Assembly (NCBI RefSeq): GCF_000143415.4
Contig: NW_003314265.1
Span: 980,815-1,044,814, forward strand
Length of the DNA: 64,000 nt
Source: Selaginella moellendorffii
Taxonomy: Eukaryota > Streptophyta > Lycopodiopsida > Selaginellales > Selaginellaceae
Direction of reading: 5' to 3'
Shown here: positions 42,274 through 54,319 of the stretch, in pieces
Layout of the letters: every line of letters starts with the position of its first letter
Position numbering within the stretch: the first letter of the stretch is position 1
The notes under the pieces: generated by a model
Told to the model about the DNA's origin: nothing
Database searches by the model: none
The model's input: the letters and a program-made list of their open reading frames with translations, nothing else
Program-made: the position numbers and the translations under genes

Positions 42274-43291
42274 TTAAAATTTTGCGTTGTCTTTGAGAAA
42301 CTTGACAGCTTCTTGCTGCAAAAACGTAACACTGATCAACCCAAAATGAAACTTACTATAAGCTTACCATGACAATTAGCAAAAGGCAGCCCAGTGTGCT
42401 CGGGAATAGGATGTACCACCACTGTAGGTGATGGAACTTGGGTCCATCGATGAAGAGCAGTGGCAGTCCAGCAGCTGCAAAAGCAATGCTTAACAGTAGC
42501 CAGGCAGGAAAATGGAAGATGAAAAAGAGCTATCAACTCACCTGGAGGATGGAGACACTTCGTGATCTCCATAAACACGATGGAAGCCGAGAGAGCAACG
42601 CTTCTGGCCATCCATCCAGGGCCAAATGCCGCTAGAGCCAACACGCCGATCAAAGAACAGCCCATATGTGCCATCAACACGTTATATCTCTGCGAAGAAG
42701 AAAAAACCAAACAAAAATATTTAGAAGCCCAACCTATGTGCCAAGAGACAAGGAGCCGGCTCTTGGAGCGTCCAAGAGGCACTGTCCAGCAGAGAATGGA
42801 AAAAAGGAAGGAGCGATCATTCGATGGAGGAAAGAAAGAATAGATTGATCGATCGATCGCTTACTTGAGCTGCCGGAGCATTGGGAGTGGCAAAGAGCAC
42901 GCAGCACACGGCGCCGAAAGGAGCGATGAGGAAGGAGAGCCCCTTCTGCTGGAGATGCTTGTCCAGGACGCTCATCGCGGCCATGGACGCAAACGCGCCT
43001 GCGCAACATCCATGGAAATATTTCAAGCAAGAAAGAATTCACCGATCGAGAACGACCGCCCAGGATCGCAATACCTGCCGATGGCCACACCAAATCACTG
43101 AGACTGGGCGCCGGAGACGAAGATCGCGACGAATTCGCAGACGCCGCCGACGAGCTGGCAGAAACAATCGATCTCCTCCTGCGCAAGAAAATCGCGCCTG
43201 GAGGAGAGGAAGAAGAAGAGCAATGCAGCGAGATGCGCGATCCAATCGGACCGACACTCGACGCGGGAGAGAGCTTGAGCACCATCGCCAT
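42274..43291 (-). CDS. HPP-family integral membrane protein, plastid-targeted
   Basis: Five exons in phase, 215 aa: 43075..43291, 42865..42998, 42542..42689, 42368..42474, 42274..42315. The first 70 residues are Ser/Arg-rich with no acids until the end (LHCSSSSSPPGAIFLRRRRS), a chloroplast transit peptide. Four hydrophobic helices follow: AFASMAAMSVLD, FLIAPFGAVCCVLFATPNAP, SLIGVLALAAFGP and WWYILFPSTLGCLLLIVMV. The family signature is KCLHPPGAAGLPLLF. Arabidopsis and cyanobacterial relatives are reported as nitrite transporters of the chloroplast envelope; that role here is inferred. Divergent from the gene at 43494. Confidence 0.9.
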
Positions 43292-43493
43292 GTTCTGTTT
43301 TTAGGGTTTATCCAAGAAGGAATATCTCTTGAATCTTTTTCAAAATCAACGGCTGGAAGCCAACGGCCGAGATTCTGTACGAGCGCCACGGGCAAACTAG
43401 CGAATGAGCGACACGAGAGAACCAAGTAGACGAAGACACACACGCAAATTTTAGGGCTCTTCCTCTGCCCTGTCGTGCGGCACATTTTCTCCC
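43292..43493. promoter_or_regulatory. 202-bp shared promoter region of two divergent genes
   Basis: It lies between the start codons of the HPP gene (minus) and the small membrane-protein gene (plus). No specific element assigned. Confidence 0.55.
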
Positions 43494-44097
43494 ATGGACG
43501 ATCCCGGCGCTCGTGAAGAGGAAGAAAATCCTCCAATCCTTCTGGACTTGCGATCAAGCCGGTGAGAAAAAAATAGGAAAAAAATAACTTGATCGCGAAG
43601 AACAACAAGGGTTTTACAGTACTGACGCGACTGGGACGACGGACATCCGGCTCACAAAGCTTGGCAGCTCCATCGCGATCACCATAGCTCTCCTCTGGGC
43701 AGCCTTGCTCATCCTCAAGTTCCACATCGTCCTGGAGCTCCAGCCCTTCGCTCGGACCTCCCGGGACTGGTCGCCACTCCAGCTCTCGTGCTTCCTGGGG
43801 ATCGAGATCGGCCTCCTCACAATCTTCGCGCTCTTCATCCTCCTCATCCCGGCGATGATCCTCACCTGGACCACCGCGCTCCTCTTCGACTACGCTTGCA
43901 GCAGAGGCCTGGCCAGGCGGCAGCTCCTCATCCAAGACGGCAACCAGCTCGCCAGGGAGATCGTCTTCGGCACCCTCAAGAGCATCGTCCGAGAAGGCAA
44001 CTTCATCGCTGTGCTCGTCGCCCTCGGCGTCCTGCTGGGTGCCTTCTTTTCCTCCCAGATCCTTGCCTTCCAGGGAAAAGTTTTCAACTTCTGGTGA
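43494..44097 (+). CDS. Small membrane protein, three to four helices
   Basis: Two exons, 43494..43561 and 43620..44097, 181 aa. The N-terminus is acidic (MDDPGAREEEENPPIL). Hydrophobic helices are IAITIALLWAALLILKFHIV, LGIEIGLLTIFALFILLIPA and NFIAVLVALGVLLGAFFSSQ. Between them lies a polar loop with ACSRGLARRQLLIQDGNQLA. I do not recognise the family; the two-exon plan with phase-correct splicing and strong helices supports a real gene. Confidence 0.8.
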
Positions 44098-44576
44098 TCT
44101 CGTTCTGCGTTTCTTCTTTTCTCCGTTGGAAGCTTTCAACTTCTGGTGATCTTTCTTCGTGGCTTGAACTGTGAATATACTACACTTTTGTCGTCAAGTT
44201 CTTCCCTGCTTTCTATCCTTTTGCCTTCCAGAGTAGTCGAGTTCTTACCTGCTTTTCCCCCCGGTGCCTGTACAAACATAGGCCTCCCTGCCACTCAGTA
44301 CTGAAACTCCCTCGCGAAAAATAATCCCACTGCGCCACCTTTCAGCACTAGCCAGCCAACGTTGCTTTCCGGACTGCGATGTCCAGCCAGAAAGCCCACT
44401 GCCCAGACCAGTCCAGGAATCCCCCCAAACCAAAAAACAAATATAAACCCCGACCAAAACTTCCATCCCTGTGCTGCTTGCCAGCTCTACGAGCATCTCG
44501 CCGCCACCGCCCAGCCCTACTAAAAGCCATCCCCGTACTGCTGCCAACCCTGGAAAACTAGAATCCAAAACCACTA

Positions 44577-45719
44577 TCATCCCAGCGCCTTCCGCAAGTG
44601 AGTCTTCTGCTCTTGATTCAACTTGCTCGGAAACTTGATGTCGAACTTTACTCTGAGATTCCCCTTCCTGCCCGGCTCCTTCGCAATCGGCATCCCCTCG
44701 CCACGAACTACCTTCTCGTATCCCGGGTAAACTATGTCCGCTACTGGAATGTTGAGCATCCTGCCGTCTAGAGTCCGGATGGACACCGTCGTGCCGGTGA
44801 GAGCGTCGGCCAGCGGCACCTTGTGGACCATTATCAGATCGTTGCCATCTCGCTTGAAAACCTCGTGCGGACGCTCATCGATCACGAACACAAGGTCCGC
44901 CGGGACAACGTTTGGCTGCTCGTTGCCCTTCTCAGGGAAAGTGATCTTGGTCCCCTTCTTCCACCCGGGCTTGACGTCGATCGTGAGGATCTCCTCGATG
45001 GGCACCGTCTTACTGAGCAAGCGAATGAGTCGTAGGAAAAAAGAGAGAAGTTTTCAAGAGCTTTTTACCCGGAAGCGTCGGCAATGTTCCTTGATATCTT
45101 CATCTTCCGCGTGGATCCATTGTAGAGCTCATCGAGAGAGCACGTAAGCTTGTTCTCTACCGCGGCGGCCTTCCTAGGACCCGAAGAGGGCCCCCCGCCA
45201 TCGCCAAACGATCGGAAGATGCTCTCGCCAAACATGGAATCGGCAAAGCCCGAGCGCCCCGACCTCCCCATCCCCATCCCGGCAAACGGGCTGGAGCTCC
45301 CGAAAAACTCGGCGAAGATGTCCTCAGCGTTCCTGGGATTGAATCGAAAGACGTGTTCGGTCCCGTTGGAGAATCCGGTGGCGCCGCCGCCGCCGCCAGC
45401 GCCGGGAGGAGGCACCTGTCCCTTGAGCCCCTCCTCGCCATACTGATCATAGATTGCGCGCTTCTGGGAATCGCTCAGCACCTACAAAGGAGAGGAGGAA
45501 TCAAAGATTTCCATACCCTAGGCTAGAAATGTGTGAGAAATCTCTGGCGCTCACCTCATAGGCCTCGGAAATCTGCTTGAATTTCGCCTCGGCCTCCTTC
45601 TTGTTCTTGGGATTCTTGTCGGGGTGCCATTTCATCGCCAGCTTCCGGTAGGCCTTCTTGAGATCGTCCTCGGACGCGCTCTTGCCCACCTTGAGCACAT
45701 CGTAGTAATCACACCCCAT
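44577..45719 (-). CDS. DnaJ/HSP40 class II (DNAJB) co-chaperone
   Basis: Three exons, 45555..45719, 45069..45481, 44577..45012, 337 aa. The J domain at 4-60 has [20 protein letters not shown] and the HPD triad (MKWHPDKNP). A Gly/Phe-rich linker follows, with [15 protein letters not shown]. There is no Cys-rich zinc region, so it is class II. Two substrate-binding beta domains follow ([40 protein letters not shown]), then a dimer helix ([13 protein letters not shown]). It should stimulate cytosolic HSP70. Length matches the family. Confidence 0.95.
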
Positions 45720-46041
45720 CGCGGCGCCCGGATTTCACGAATTCCCGCCGCTGCGATGCATACCTGCGCGCTGGCGATCACGGCGGCGTCAAGATCTCGC
45801 GATTGCTCGCGCGGGGAGAAACCACGATCTCCGTCGCCGTCGCTTGGACGCTCTAAAAAACCGACCTAGAAAAATCGTCACACAAAAAAATGAAACTCCT
45901 TACCTATAAGGCCCAAAAGATCGATTCCCCGTTCGATTCCCAACCACCCAAAAAGAAGCAGTCACGGGTTCGATCCCCGGCAACGTCAAGTTCTTTTAGT
46001 TTAGTTAAAGAGCTGGTTATGGTAATCTTCTTCGTCTTCCT

Positions 46042-47172
46042 CTAGCGCGACTTCCTCCGGGGAAGCTCCATGTCCTGGATCGACGTAAACATCTTCCTGC
46101 GCGCGCCCACAGCGCTCACCCCCATCTCGCGAAGATCATCGAAGGTTAGCAGCGGAAGAACATCGTCCTCCACCTCGTGCTTCTCGAAGCACTCGGCGTA
46201 CTTGAGGAGCTCCAGATCGTGGAGCCAGCGGTAGACGCGCTTGAAGCCGCGAGCGCGCTTGAGGCGCTCGCCATCGCTCAAGTTCTCGTCCTGGCCATCC
46301 TCGGAGCTCTGTGGGAGAGCCTCTTTGCTGCTCGCATTGATCTTCTGGTTCCTGGTGGTGGCGGTGGTGGTGGTGTTGTCTGGCGATGGCGGCGGCCTCA
46401 CCTTCCTCGGCCTTCCAGGACGCCGCTTTGGTGGTTTGATCGTCTCCCTCTTTGGAGACGGCGCCTTTCGAGCTCGTCCTCGGCGTTTCGGAGCTCGCTT
46501 CTCTTCTTCCTCCTCATCCCCTTCCTCGTCATCGTCCTCCTCTTCTTCCTCTTCGCCATTATACTCGTCTTCTTCTTCGCCACCCTCGGCTTCGATCTCT
46601 TTGACTCCATCGCTATCGCCATCTCTCGCTGCTCCATTCGAGACACGATCGCTCGACACCAGGTCCGAGTTATCCCGCGATCTTTTCCGGTCGAGCGTTT
46701 TCCTCGGCGAGCTCTCCGCCGGAGTGACACCATCTTGGACGATCTGACGCTTGCGCCGCCGCTGGTATCCCTTGAGCCCGCCGTTGGCGGTAGCTTCGCC
46801 ACCCTCCCTGAGCAGCTCCTCGCTGTGGAACTCGCTCGTAGCCACTTCTAAAAGCCGGCTCATCTTCGAGTTCCTGTGCTCCTCGCTCTCTCCATCGCTC
46901 TTGTGCTGACTTTGGAGCTTCTCCTGATCCATCGGCTCGCGGATTCTCTCCTTTTCTTCCTGTGACTTTTCTCCAGCTTTGTCACTCGTTCCACCGCCGC
47001 TGCTTACATCCGGCTTCACCGGAGCTCCATTTTCCTGGCTTGCGAGCGAGTTATCGGGCTCCTTCCTCTTTGCTGGATCGGTGTCGTCCGTGGGCTTTTT
47101 CTTCTGCCTCTTAGAGTAGACGTGCTGGATTGGTCTGGGAGCTAACTCCAATGGCTGCTCCACGCTTCCCAT
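46042..47172 (-). CDS. SAM-domain protein with AT-hook-like basic motif
   Basis: Single exon, 376 aa. The first 230 residues are disordered, very acidic and basic in turns, with a long Glu/Asp run near 195-215. Residues about 235-255 (KPPKRRPGRPRKVR) hold an AT-hook core (RPGRPRK). A sterile alpha motif domain ends the protein: VYRWLHDLELLKYAECFEKH, EVEDDVLPLLTFDDLREMGV, GARRKMFTSIQDM. It probably binds AT-rich DNA and oligomerises through SAM; nuclear location is inferred. Long purine tracts on this strand come from the acidic run. Confidence 0.87.
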   Translation of the reverse strand: MGSVEQPLELAPRPIQHVYSKRQKKKPTDDTDPAKRKEPDNSLASQENGAPVKPDVSSGGGTSDKAGEKSQEEKERIREPMDQEKLQSQHKSDGESEEHRNSKMSRLLEVATSEFHSEELLREGGEATANGGLKGYQRRRKRQIVQDGVTPAESSPRKTLDRKRSRDNSDLVSSDRVSNGAARDGDSDGVKEIEAEGGEEEDEYNGEEEEEEDDDEEGDEEEEEKRAPKRRGRARKAPSPKRETIKPPKRRPGRPRKVRPPPSPDNTTTTATTRNQKINASSKEALPQSSEDGQDENLSDGERLKRARGFKRVYRWLHDLELLKYAECFEKHEVEDDVLPLLTFDDLREMGVSAVGARRKMFTSIQDMELPRRKSR

Positions 47173-50100
47173 TCTTCTGTCACCTATGCAGCTCGTTCTT
47201 ACACCCTCTTATCCTGCTCAAAAAAAAGTTTGACCCACGAGAAAAAAAAAATTAAAGAAAAATTCGGTACCTTTGTGGCAGCATGTAGAACTCTTCTCCC
47301 TTCTACCTAGAAAACAAGGAAAAGGAAAAATACTTCCACAGCCTTAAAATCTATAGTTCTTACCTAGGCCTTGAGCACTTATATGGTCCAGAATATCATA
47401 ATCTTCTAGCACCTGATTCCACCTGAAAAAAAATTGGTGAAACAAACCATTCAGTTCCTCTTCCGAGATCTCTCTTGCAAGCAACACATACAGTACAAAA
47501 TCAAAGAAGCGAAAGAAGAAAAACAGCAAGGCTCTTCCAAAAAACTAGCCTGGTTTCTAAACCAGATATTGCTTGTTTACCTGGTGAGCGAGGAGTTCTT
47601 TCGGGACTATTATCCTCCTACTGGATTAAATTTTCCTGGACAGAAAATCCCTGGAAAGGAAGAAAAACTAATCTTAGAGAAGTGGAAGAAAAACAAAAAT
47701 CGTTCTGCAGGATTCTTGGAAAAATCCAGCCAGCATTCTAAGCTAGCAATTTGCCTCCTTACCTACAAGCGCCAGGAATTCCAGACTAGGCCCAAACTAT
47801 TATCCTTCTACTGAAAGTATTCTTCGGTTCTCCTGAACAAACAAAACGCACACGCAAGATTAAACATCTAAGCCTCTCTAGCATAAAGCTAGAAACGAAG
47901 AAGGAAAAAATCCACCCAACGTTTCGTGTTCCAAGCTAGAAATTGGGCTACTTACTTGCCTGATAGCCGAATGTGGCAATGCACACAGCGCTCCAATGCT
48001 CCCCACATTAGGTCCAAAAGTCTCGAGCCTGCGAAACGGCGATTTACAAACCTCGGGAATTTCTTCCGAGCGCAGCTACAGCATCTCTCCTAGGTGAGCG
48101 CTACAAGGAAGAAAAAAGCTTACCTTGGGGCTCGCCGCGCTCTAGGGACTTGGGCGCCTTCGCGCTGACGCTCTCCCCCTCATGTATGCTATTCCGTACA
48201 AGAGCATAATTTTGAGCCAGCGGGCATAAACTCCTACAACTTTGGGCCAACTTTAACTCTACCTTCTAGATCTTTGCGATAAACCAGTGTGTAGAAAAAA
48301 CCATTACAGAGCTTTCTCTTCTATCCTCCGAAATCCAACAACACTCAGAGCATTCTCCGCTATGCAAAACCTCGTCAAAAAAGAAAAAAGAGTTAAGAGA
48401 CAACTGGAGAAAACACGAACCTGGTGAGGGAAGAAGGCAGAGGGGAGGAAGGAATCGCTTTGGCGCGCGGCGAGGCGACGATTTCTTCCAGCGGCTCCAC
48501 TACATTTGTGGCACTCGTTTCTCGATTGGGCGGGCCAGCAGCTATGTCGGCCGTGCTCGCATCCCCATTTCTCGCGCAGCAAATCCGAGCTCCCGACGTC
48601 GGAGCGGCGATTACTCGTTCGGATAATTCATGTTGGTCAGATGTCTCGGCTCTAGCAGTGACAACCACTTGCAGCGCGATGAGGGCAACGTGTGAAGCCC
48701 AGCAGCAAACAATCCAAAACCAATCGGCTGTCGTCTCTCCAATGCAATCGAAGAAAGCTTTCGTCCCCAAGCTTGACGATGGCGGTGACGACAGTGGCGG
48801 CGATGGTGGCGGGGTGGCGCTTCGGGGTGGCGCTTCTGGGACATGCTACTTCTACTTGGATTTCTAGAGAGCAACGAGGAGAACAGCAAGAAGAGGACAA
48901 GGCGAAGACAATTGTAAAATATTTCTTTTTCCAATTGATCATATTTCTTTGAAAACACGAACCTGGTAATAGCTTCTCGTCCTCGTTCTCGCGAACAGCA
49001 CAAACGTTGCTCGTTGATGGGGTTGCGACACAAGGAAAACGAGTTAGGGAAAACCGAAGAGAACTCGAACCTGGTAAAATGGAGCTTCTCGTTCTCGCCT
49101 TCATGTCAACTTTGTGTCTTGGATCGTTGTTTTCATGTGATCACAGCGTTGTCCAGTGATCACCATCTGGCTTCACCCTCCTGTCCTGTACTCATCTTCG
49201 TCTTCCTATCGAGTTTTATGGTATTGGACCGTTGTTTTCATGACGCTTGCATCCTTGTTATCGTTGTTGAACAGTACCTTGTAGTCTAGAAAGTTGAACT
49301 ACACTTGATTTGTTTTGCATTGTCCAGTGACCATTGCGACTGTTCAGCGATCACAACTCGTATCATTCTTGTCTACGTTGAGCACGGTGCGAAAATCTCC
49401 TTTTAAGACTGTTCTTAATCAAACTGACTTCAATGGTAAGGTCTGGAATCCGAGCGTTGTTTCATCGTTATATTGGCTCAATTGTGAACTTGCGAGGGTG
49501 AAGAGATGTGTGAGCGAGCAGTGCAGGGGCCTCGGGCCTGACAGCGTTGTTTGAGTTGTGAGAGTTGTGTCCTTTTTCTACGTTGAGCAGTGTGAAAATC
49601 TCGTTTAGTTCTAAATCACACTGAATCTTAAGACCCTTGTCAAAGCGAGCGTTGTTTCATCCTTGTCTTCGCAATTTTCACTCCACTCGTTTATTCCCTA
49701 GAGCACATACCGTTCTCTCTCGAATGTTAAGACGAGTGTTGTCATCGTTGTCCCGGCTATCAAGTGTCTAAATTTCACTAGTAAGAAACCAACGTACCTT
49801 GAGGAGATGTGCGAGTGCAGCGGCCTCGGGCCTTCCCGGCCAGAGCTCCACAGAGCGACCACAATGCCAAAGATGGAGGCCTAGGAGCTCCATAATTTGT
49901 GGATGGGCATGTCAAGTTTGCCATGCTTGACTTATGTATACTATGCTGTCTTCCATCCTTTTTGCAGCTTCTCTCCCTAGGGCTGGACTAGTAGTGGAGT
50001 GTTATGGCCAGCACTCTAGAGCAATGGAGTGCTAAGTGGAGTGCCATGGGAAATTGATTGATCTAGTTTACTATTGCCACCCAATTCTCTGGTGAGTGTT

Positions 50101-50982
50101 TACCATTTGAATTTGTGGAGACTGCGTGTTGGGGTAGAGAATTGCTAGGGCATAAGCCATGGACAACAAGTGATAAAAAATGTTGCCTGCTATAGGTCTA
50201 TGGCCCTCTTGCATCACTTATCAATTTTTTCTGGCTCTTGGAAAACTCTTGCAAGAGATTGTATGGGTAGGAGAACAACAGCTCTTAGGGCATGGCTGCT
50301 GAGTTTGTTGGTGATTGTACAGGAGATGTTGCTTAAGTGGTGAAACCATTGGGCCAAGAATATTGTTTTTTAGCTTGGATACTATAATTACTAAATCAGT
50401 TAATATAATTAAGATGGCACTTAGCCTGTTTTACAATTTTCTATATGTTTAGTTCGCCCTAAGTTGTACTGATGTATTGATCGAGCAATTACAGCAATTC
50501 CATATGGATTACTCTCTCTAAGCAAGTTTTACATTTCAAACATGAGGTAAATGCTTAAGGTGTGGATTAGCTTAGTCTTAATACAAAAAATTAAACACCT
50601 TATAAATCTTGAATTTATAGTTTATATATTAATAATAATTATTTTTTGTATTTCTTTTCTTAGTTTTACTTAGTATATTAGTGTTCTTAAAATTTTATTG
50701 TTCTATATTCTAAGAAAAGCACATGTTCTTTGCTAATATAAATATTACTTAAAATTAAATTAATTTATTTCAATTCTATTTCTAGGTGTTTGGAGCCATC
50801 AGATATCCAGCACAGCTCCTAAATGGCTCATCACCAGTGAGCTTAGAAGAGATGGTGAGACAAGGAGAATCAGCAATCCCAGAGCCAAAAGCCAAGCGGC
50901 CTCCATCGATCGATCAAGAGAAAGCCACCCCGTCTCTGCCACTCTCTGGCTCTGGACTCGTGAGTAAGGAAATTTTTTTATT
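47173..50982. other. No confident gene
   Basis: 47,200-48,400 holds many pyrimidine-rich AG acceptor-like and GT donor-like sites and may include noncoding 5' exons of the SAM gene. 48,424-48,870 is GC-rich and open in several frames but gives only low-complexity peptides. 49,080-49,800 repeats the phrase GAGCGTTGTTTCATC (49450, 49647). From 49,860 the DNA is ordinary intergenic sequence, becoming AT-rich after 50,580. Confidence 0.5.
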
Positions 50983-51621
50983 TTAATCACAACTCTTACC
51001 CTCTAGAGCCGCCAAAGTTGTTTTGAGGTTCGCTCTCGCCTCTCGCTCAAACTTGGCGTGGAAGTAATCCGTCCAAAAGAGGCGCTCTCGCTCGAGGAAT
51101 CTTTTGAGCACGGCGGCCCTCTTCTCGCGATACACATTCTCGGGTACCCACGAGTACTCGCTCCGGATGCCCTCGTTGTACGCATTGAAATCCTCCTTCC
51201 CGCGTCCCAAAATCGACAGATCGATGTCCACGATCAGCCTCTCCGCCGGATCGTCTCCGATGTGGTCTCTTGTCGCCAGGATCATCCTCTCAATCCTCTC
51301 GCGAGCGCTCGCCTCCATACCTCGCGACAAATCCACGAACAACGCCGCGCTGTTGGCCTCGTTGTTGGTCGATTTGGGGTTGTAGATCGCGTCGTGGAAC
51401 CAGAGAGCAACGGCAACCTCGTCGAGCTGAGAATCCGCGAGATCAGCATTGCCGCCATGGCGAAAATCGGCCAGCTGATCCAAGCAATCCTTCACGTGAT
51501 TCAAGCCGTGATACTTTCGACACGGATCCGAGTAAAAACCCTCGAGAATCTCGCGTACGCTGCGCGCCTGCTGCTCGTCCTGCCCGCTTACCCTCTTCCA
51601 AATCGCGCTAAATTCCGCCAT
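50983..51621 (-). CDS. HD-superfamily metal-dependent phosphohydrolase, bacterial type
   Basis: Intronless, 212 aa, full length for the COG4339-like family of predicted HD hydrolases. Key residues are YHGLNHVKDCLDQL (first His pair), LWFHDAIYNP (the HD dyad), ILATRDH and VDIDLSILG (distal Asp). The fold binds metals and usually cleaves phosphate esters of nucleotides; the substrate is unknown. No targeting peptide is seen. The gene is GC-rich and intron-free and sits alone in repeat DNA, unlike the multi-exon enzyme genes here. This hints at an origin by transfer from bacteria or by retrocopying. Start MAEFSAIWKRV is the only in-frame Met before the domain. Confidence 0.88.
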   Translation of the reverse strand: MAEFSAIWKRVSGQDEQQARSVREILEGFYSDPCRKYHGLNHVKDCLDQLADFRHGGNADLADSQLDEVAVALWFHDAIYNPKSTNNEANSAALFVDLSRGMEASARERIERMILATRDHIGDDPAERLIVDIDLSILGRGKEDFNAYNEGIRSEYSWVPENVYREKRAAVLKRFLERERLFWTDYFHAKFEREARANLKTTLAALEGKSCD

Positions 51622-54319
51622 AGCAAAAACCCTAAACTCAACTTGGGATAAATATCTATATATATAAGAACCAATGGCCCAGACCCGCAGCCGTCAGATC
51701 CGGGAAGGGAGATGGTGACAGCTGTTACACCATGCACTCCTATGGCTGTTCTGCCTGCGGCTGTGGGGCTGGCGAGGGATGCAATCCTGTTGGCACTGAT
51801 GGATTGAGCTAGGCAGATGAATTGATTTCTGATGTAAGATTTCCTTGTTCTTGACGCAGTGAAGGAGTTGGTGCGGCTTTGCAGATTCACTGTCTATGAG
51901 TTGGTGGAGAGATTTTGATTTCTCAGTCTTAGTCATAGTCACCTGTGTCTGCTTGGAGATGAGGCCGAGTTACTTTCCTTGAGGTGGAGAAGGTATGCTT
52001 AAGGAAATAACATGCTCTACCCATGTTGCGTGTATGCCAGCAATAAAGAGTTGCACTATGTTTGAATTCTGGAGCTGACTGTGCCATGGCAGCTGGTGTG
52101 GGTGATGCAAAGTATGGAGGTGTGTGCACAGCATGGTTCATGGCACACTCATCACATCCACCTTTACAACAATAGTGGCTACAAGTGAGTGATCCCTTTC
52201 TTTCTCAACAATTCCTTTCCTAGGCTAGCTTGATTTCTACTGCCACAGCATCCACTGCCACAATCAATTGAAACTTTGCACTTGCATATCCAGATGTACA
52301 GAATCAAGAGGCTCGAATCATTTCAAGCTCCTGGTGATAGATTGCGTGGAATTGCCCTTTTACCACGGCTCCTCCTCCGCCTTTGCAGCTGCAAAGCTTC
52401 CACCACCCCAAGCAGCGGATGATGGCCCCTGAGGACCTCAGCATCAGATATGGAGGCCCAGGAGCTTGTGCCGTTCGAGCACAGGGATGTTCATAGTTCA
52501 TGCAAACCTGTTGTCAAAGTGCTCATCACAAGGTATACTCCCAGGCACACAGGAATTCCTACTCCACGCAGGTCAATTGGTTAGCATTGCTCCAGGCCAT
52601 AAATCATCTTCACAGTGAGCAGGACATGCTGCAGCTCACATCCTATATTAATGAATGGGCAGGCTACTCCAGAAGTGGGCAATTTTTCAGTGATGAGGTG
52701 GATTTTCGGTAGGGTGGTCGAATCATGCGATCTCTTTGTCTCCAAGGCCCTTTTCACGGGATCTTCTAGGGCATTCTCTCCAAGCATGCATGAATGGCAA
52801 TCCATGCAATATCGATGGTGCTCAAGGGATTTGTTCAATGGGTGTTCAAAGTGGTCATATGCATAAGTGGATTACTTATGCATGTGCAATCCATAAGTAA
52901 TCTCTAAGTTAGTTTTTTCCTATTTTACTTATGTCTTTCCTGAAGCTGTTCCAAATGTAAAAACTCTTTCTTTATTTCTCATGTAGCTCTTCCATAGTGC
53001 ATCAGTAGGCTTGAAAGCTGTGCATCATCCAGTCCATTCATGTTCTTGAGGCTTGGAGTTCCAGGTAAAGCAAACTAGGTAGTTCTGTCTTCTATATAAT
53101 ACTATAGAATATAAGATATGAATTTACTTATATATAATTTATGTTTATAAAACATTTTCTTAGTAATTATTTTCTTAACTGGTAACTAAATTATTAATGA
53201 TTATTTTTAGTCAATGTTCTCTTACTTTTGTTTGATAAACTCTTAATATAAATTTATCCCAGTAAATAATAATTTACATATAATATCTAATTAATATTGA
53301 AAGTTCCATATTTACTTTTTTCTGGGTCAGGTATTGTTCTAAATATGTTAATAATTCCAAATAATAATTTGTATCTAATATTTTTATTAATAAATACTTA
53401 TTTTTACTTATATATTCATATTATCAAATTCACAAGAGCAAAGAAATTTATATGAAATCTCTAATTTTTATATTCACCTAGCATTTACTGGCAATACTAG
53501 TCTATATAAATAAAGCGATAGTGAGGCCTGCCGGTCATTGGATCCTAGGCCCGGGTCAAGCTTGGTTTGCATGATGTTTGGATGGCCAATCAATAACGAG
53601 TATGCTAGCTTGAAGAGAAGAAGCTTATTGGGTGTTGTGGGTGAAAGCTATAGATGAGACAAGACACATGTTGGTCCAGGAATTTGAGACAATCACATTG
53701 CCCTCAGGACAGAAAAAAATGCCCATTACCTTAGATCCATTCTCAATAACATGTACTCTTAGTTTTGTCCACCAGTGATGAATGATGTGTTGAGAATTGG
53801 CATTGGGCTCATGCCAAATAAAATTTAGGATTGCCCACAATCATTGGAATTGGCACTTTTATAGATATTGCATCACAACCTGATGCTTCTACTTCTGGAA
53901 TTGACCAACACTAGAATTACTTGAAAGTTTCTAGAATCAGTTACATCTTTTTTCCATTCCAAATCAGCTTGCAAACTCTTTTCCATTTTTATATCAAAGA
54001 AGCAGTCAACATTGACAACCATAGAGCTATAGCTACCTAAGAGCTCACAAATCCCAGCACAATCCTAGAAGAGGTGGAAAAAATGGATAATCATAGAAGT
54101 TGATAGCATATAAGAGTCAATGTGCAATTGTATACCTCTAAATTTATGTCTTGGATACTTATAAAAACTAAATTTAAGTTTTTGTCAAAAAGGCTATCAA
54201 AGGGATGTCTCTCTCTAGGTTGCATCACAGGCTTGATGGTTATTGTAGCTGAATTATGTACTAGTGGCTAGTGTTGTGATATGAGGTAGTGGCTTTGTCA
54301 AAAAGGTCAATAAATTTCT
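51622..54319. other. Intergenic DNA
   Basis: Nothing coding is recognised. 53,080-53,520 is very AT-rich. Confidence 0.5.

Noticed and set aside
45900-45990. Possible tRNA gene (GGTTCGATCCCC motif)
   Set aside because: Only a T-arm-like hairpin is found; no matching acceptor stem or anticodon arm upstream.
48424-48867. 147-aa plus-strand frame
   Set aside because: Low-complexity peptide, open on both strands because the DNA is GC-rich; no domain or splice support.
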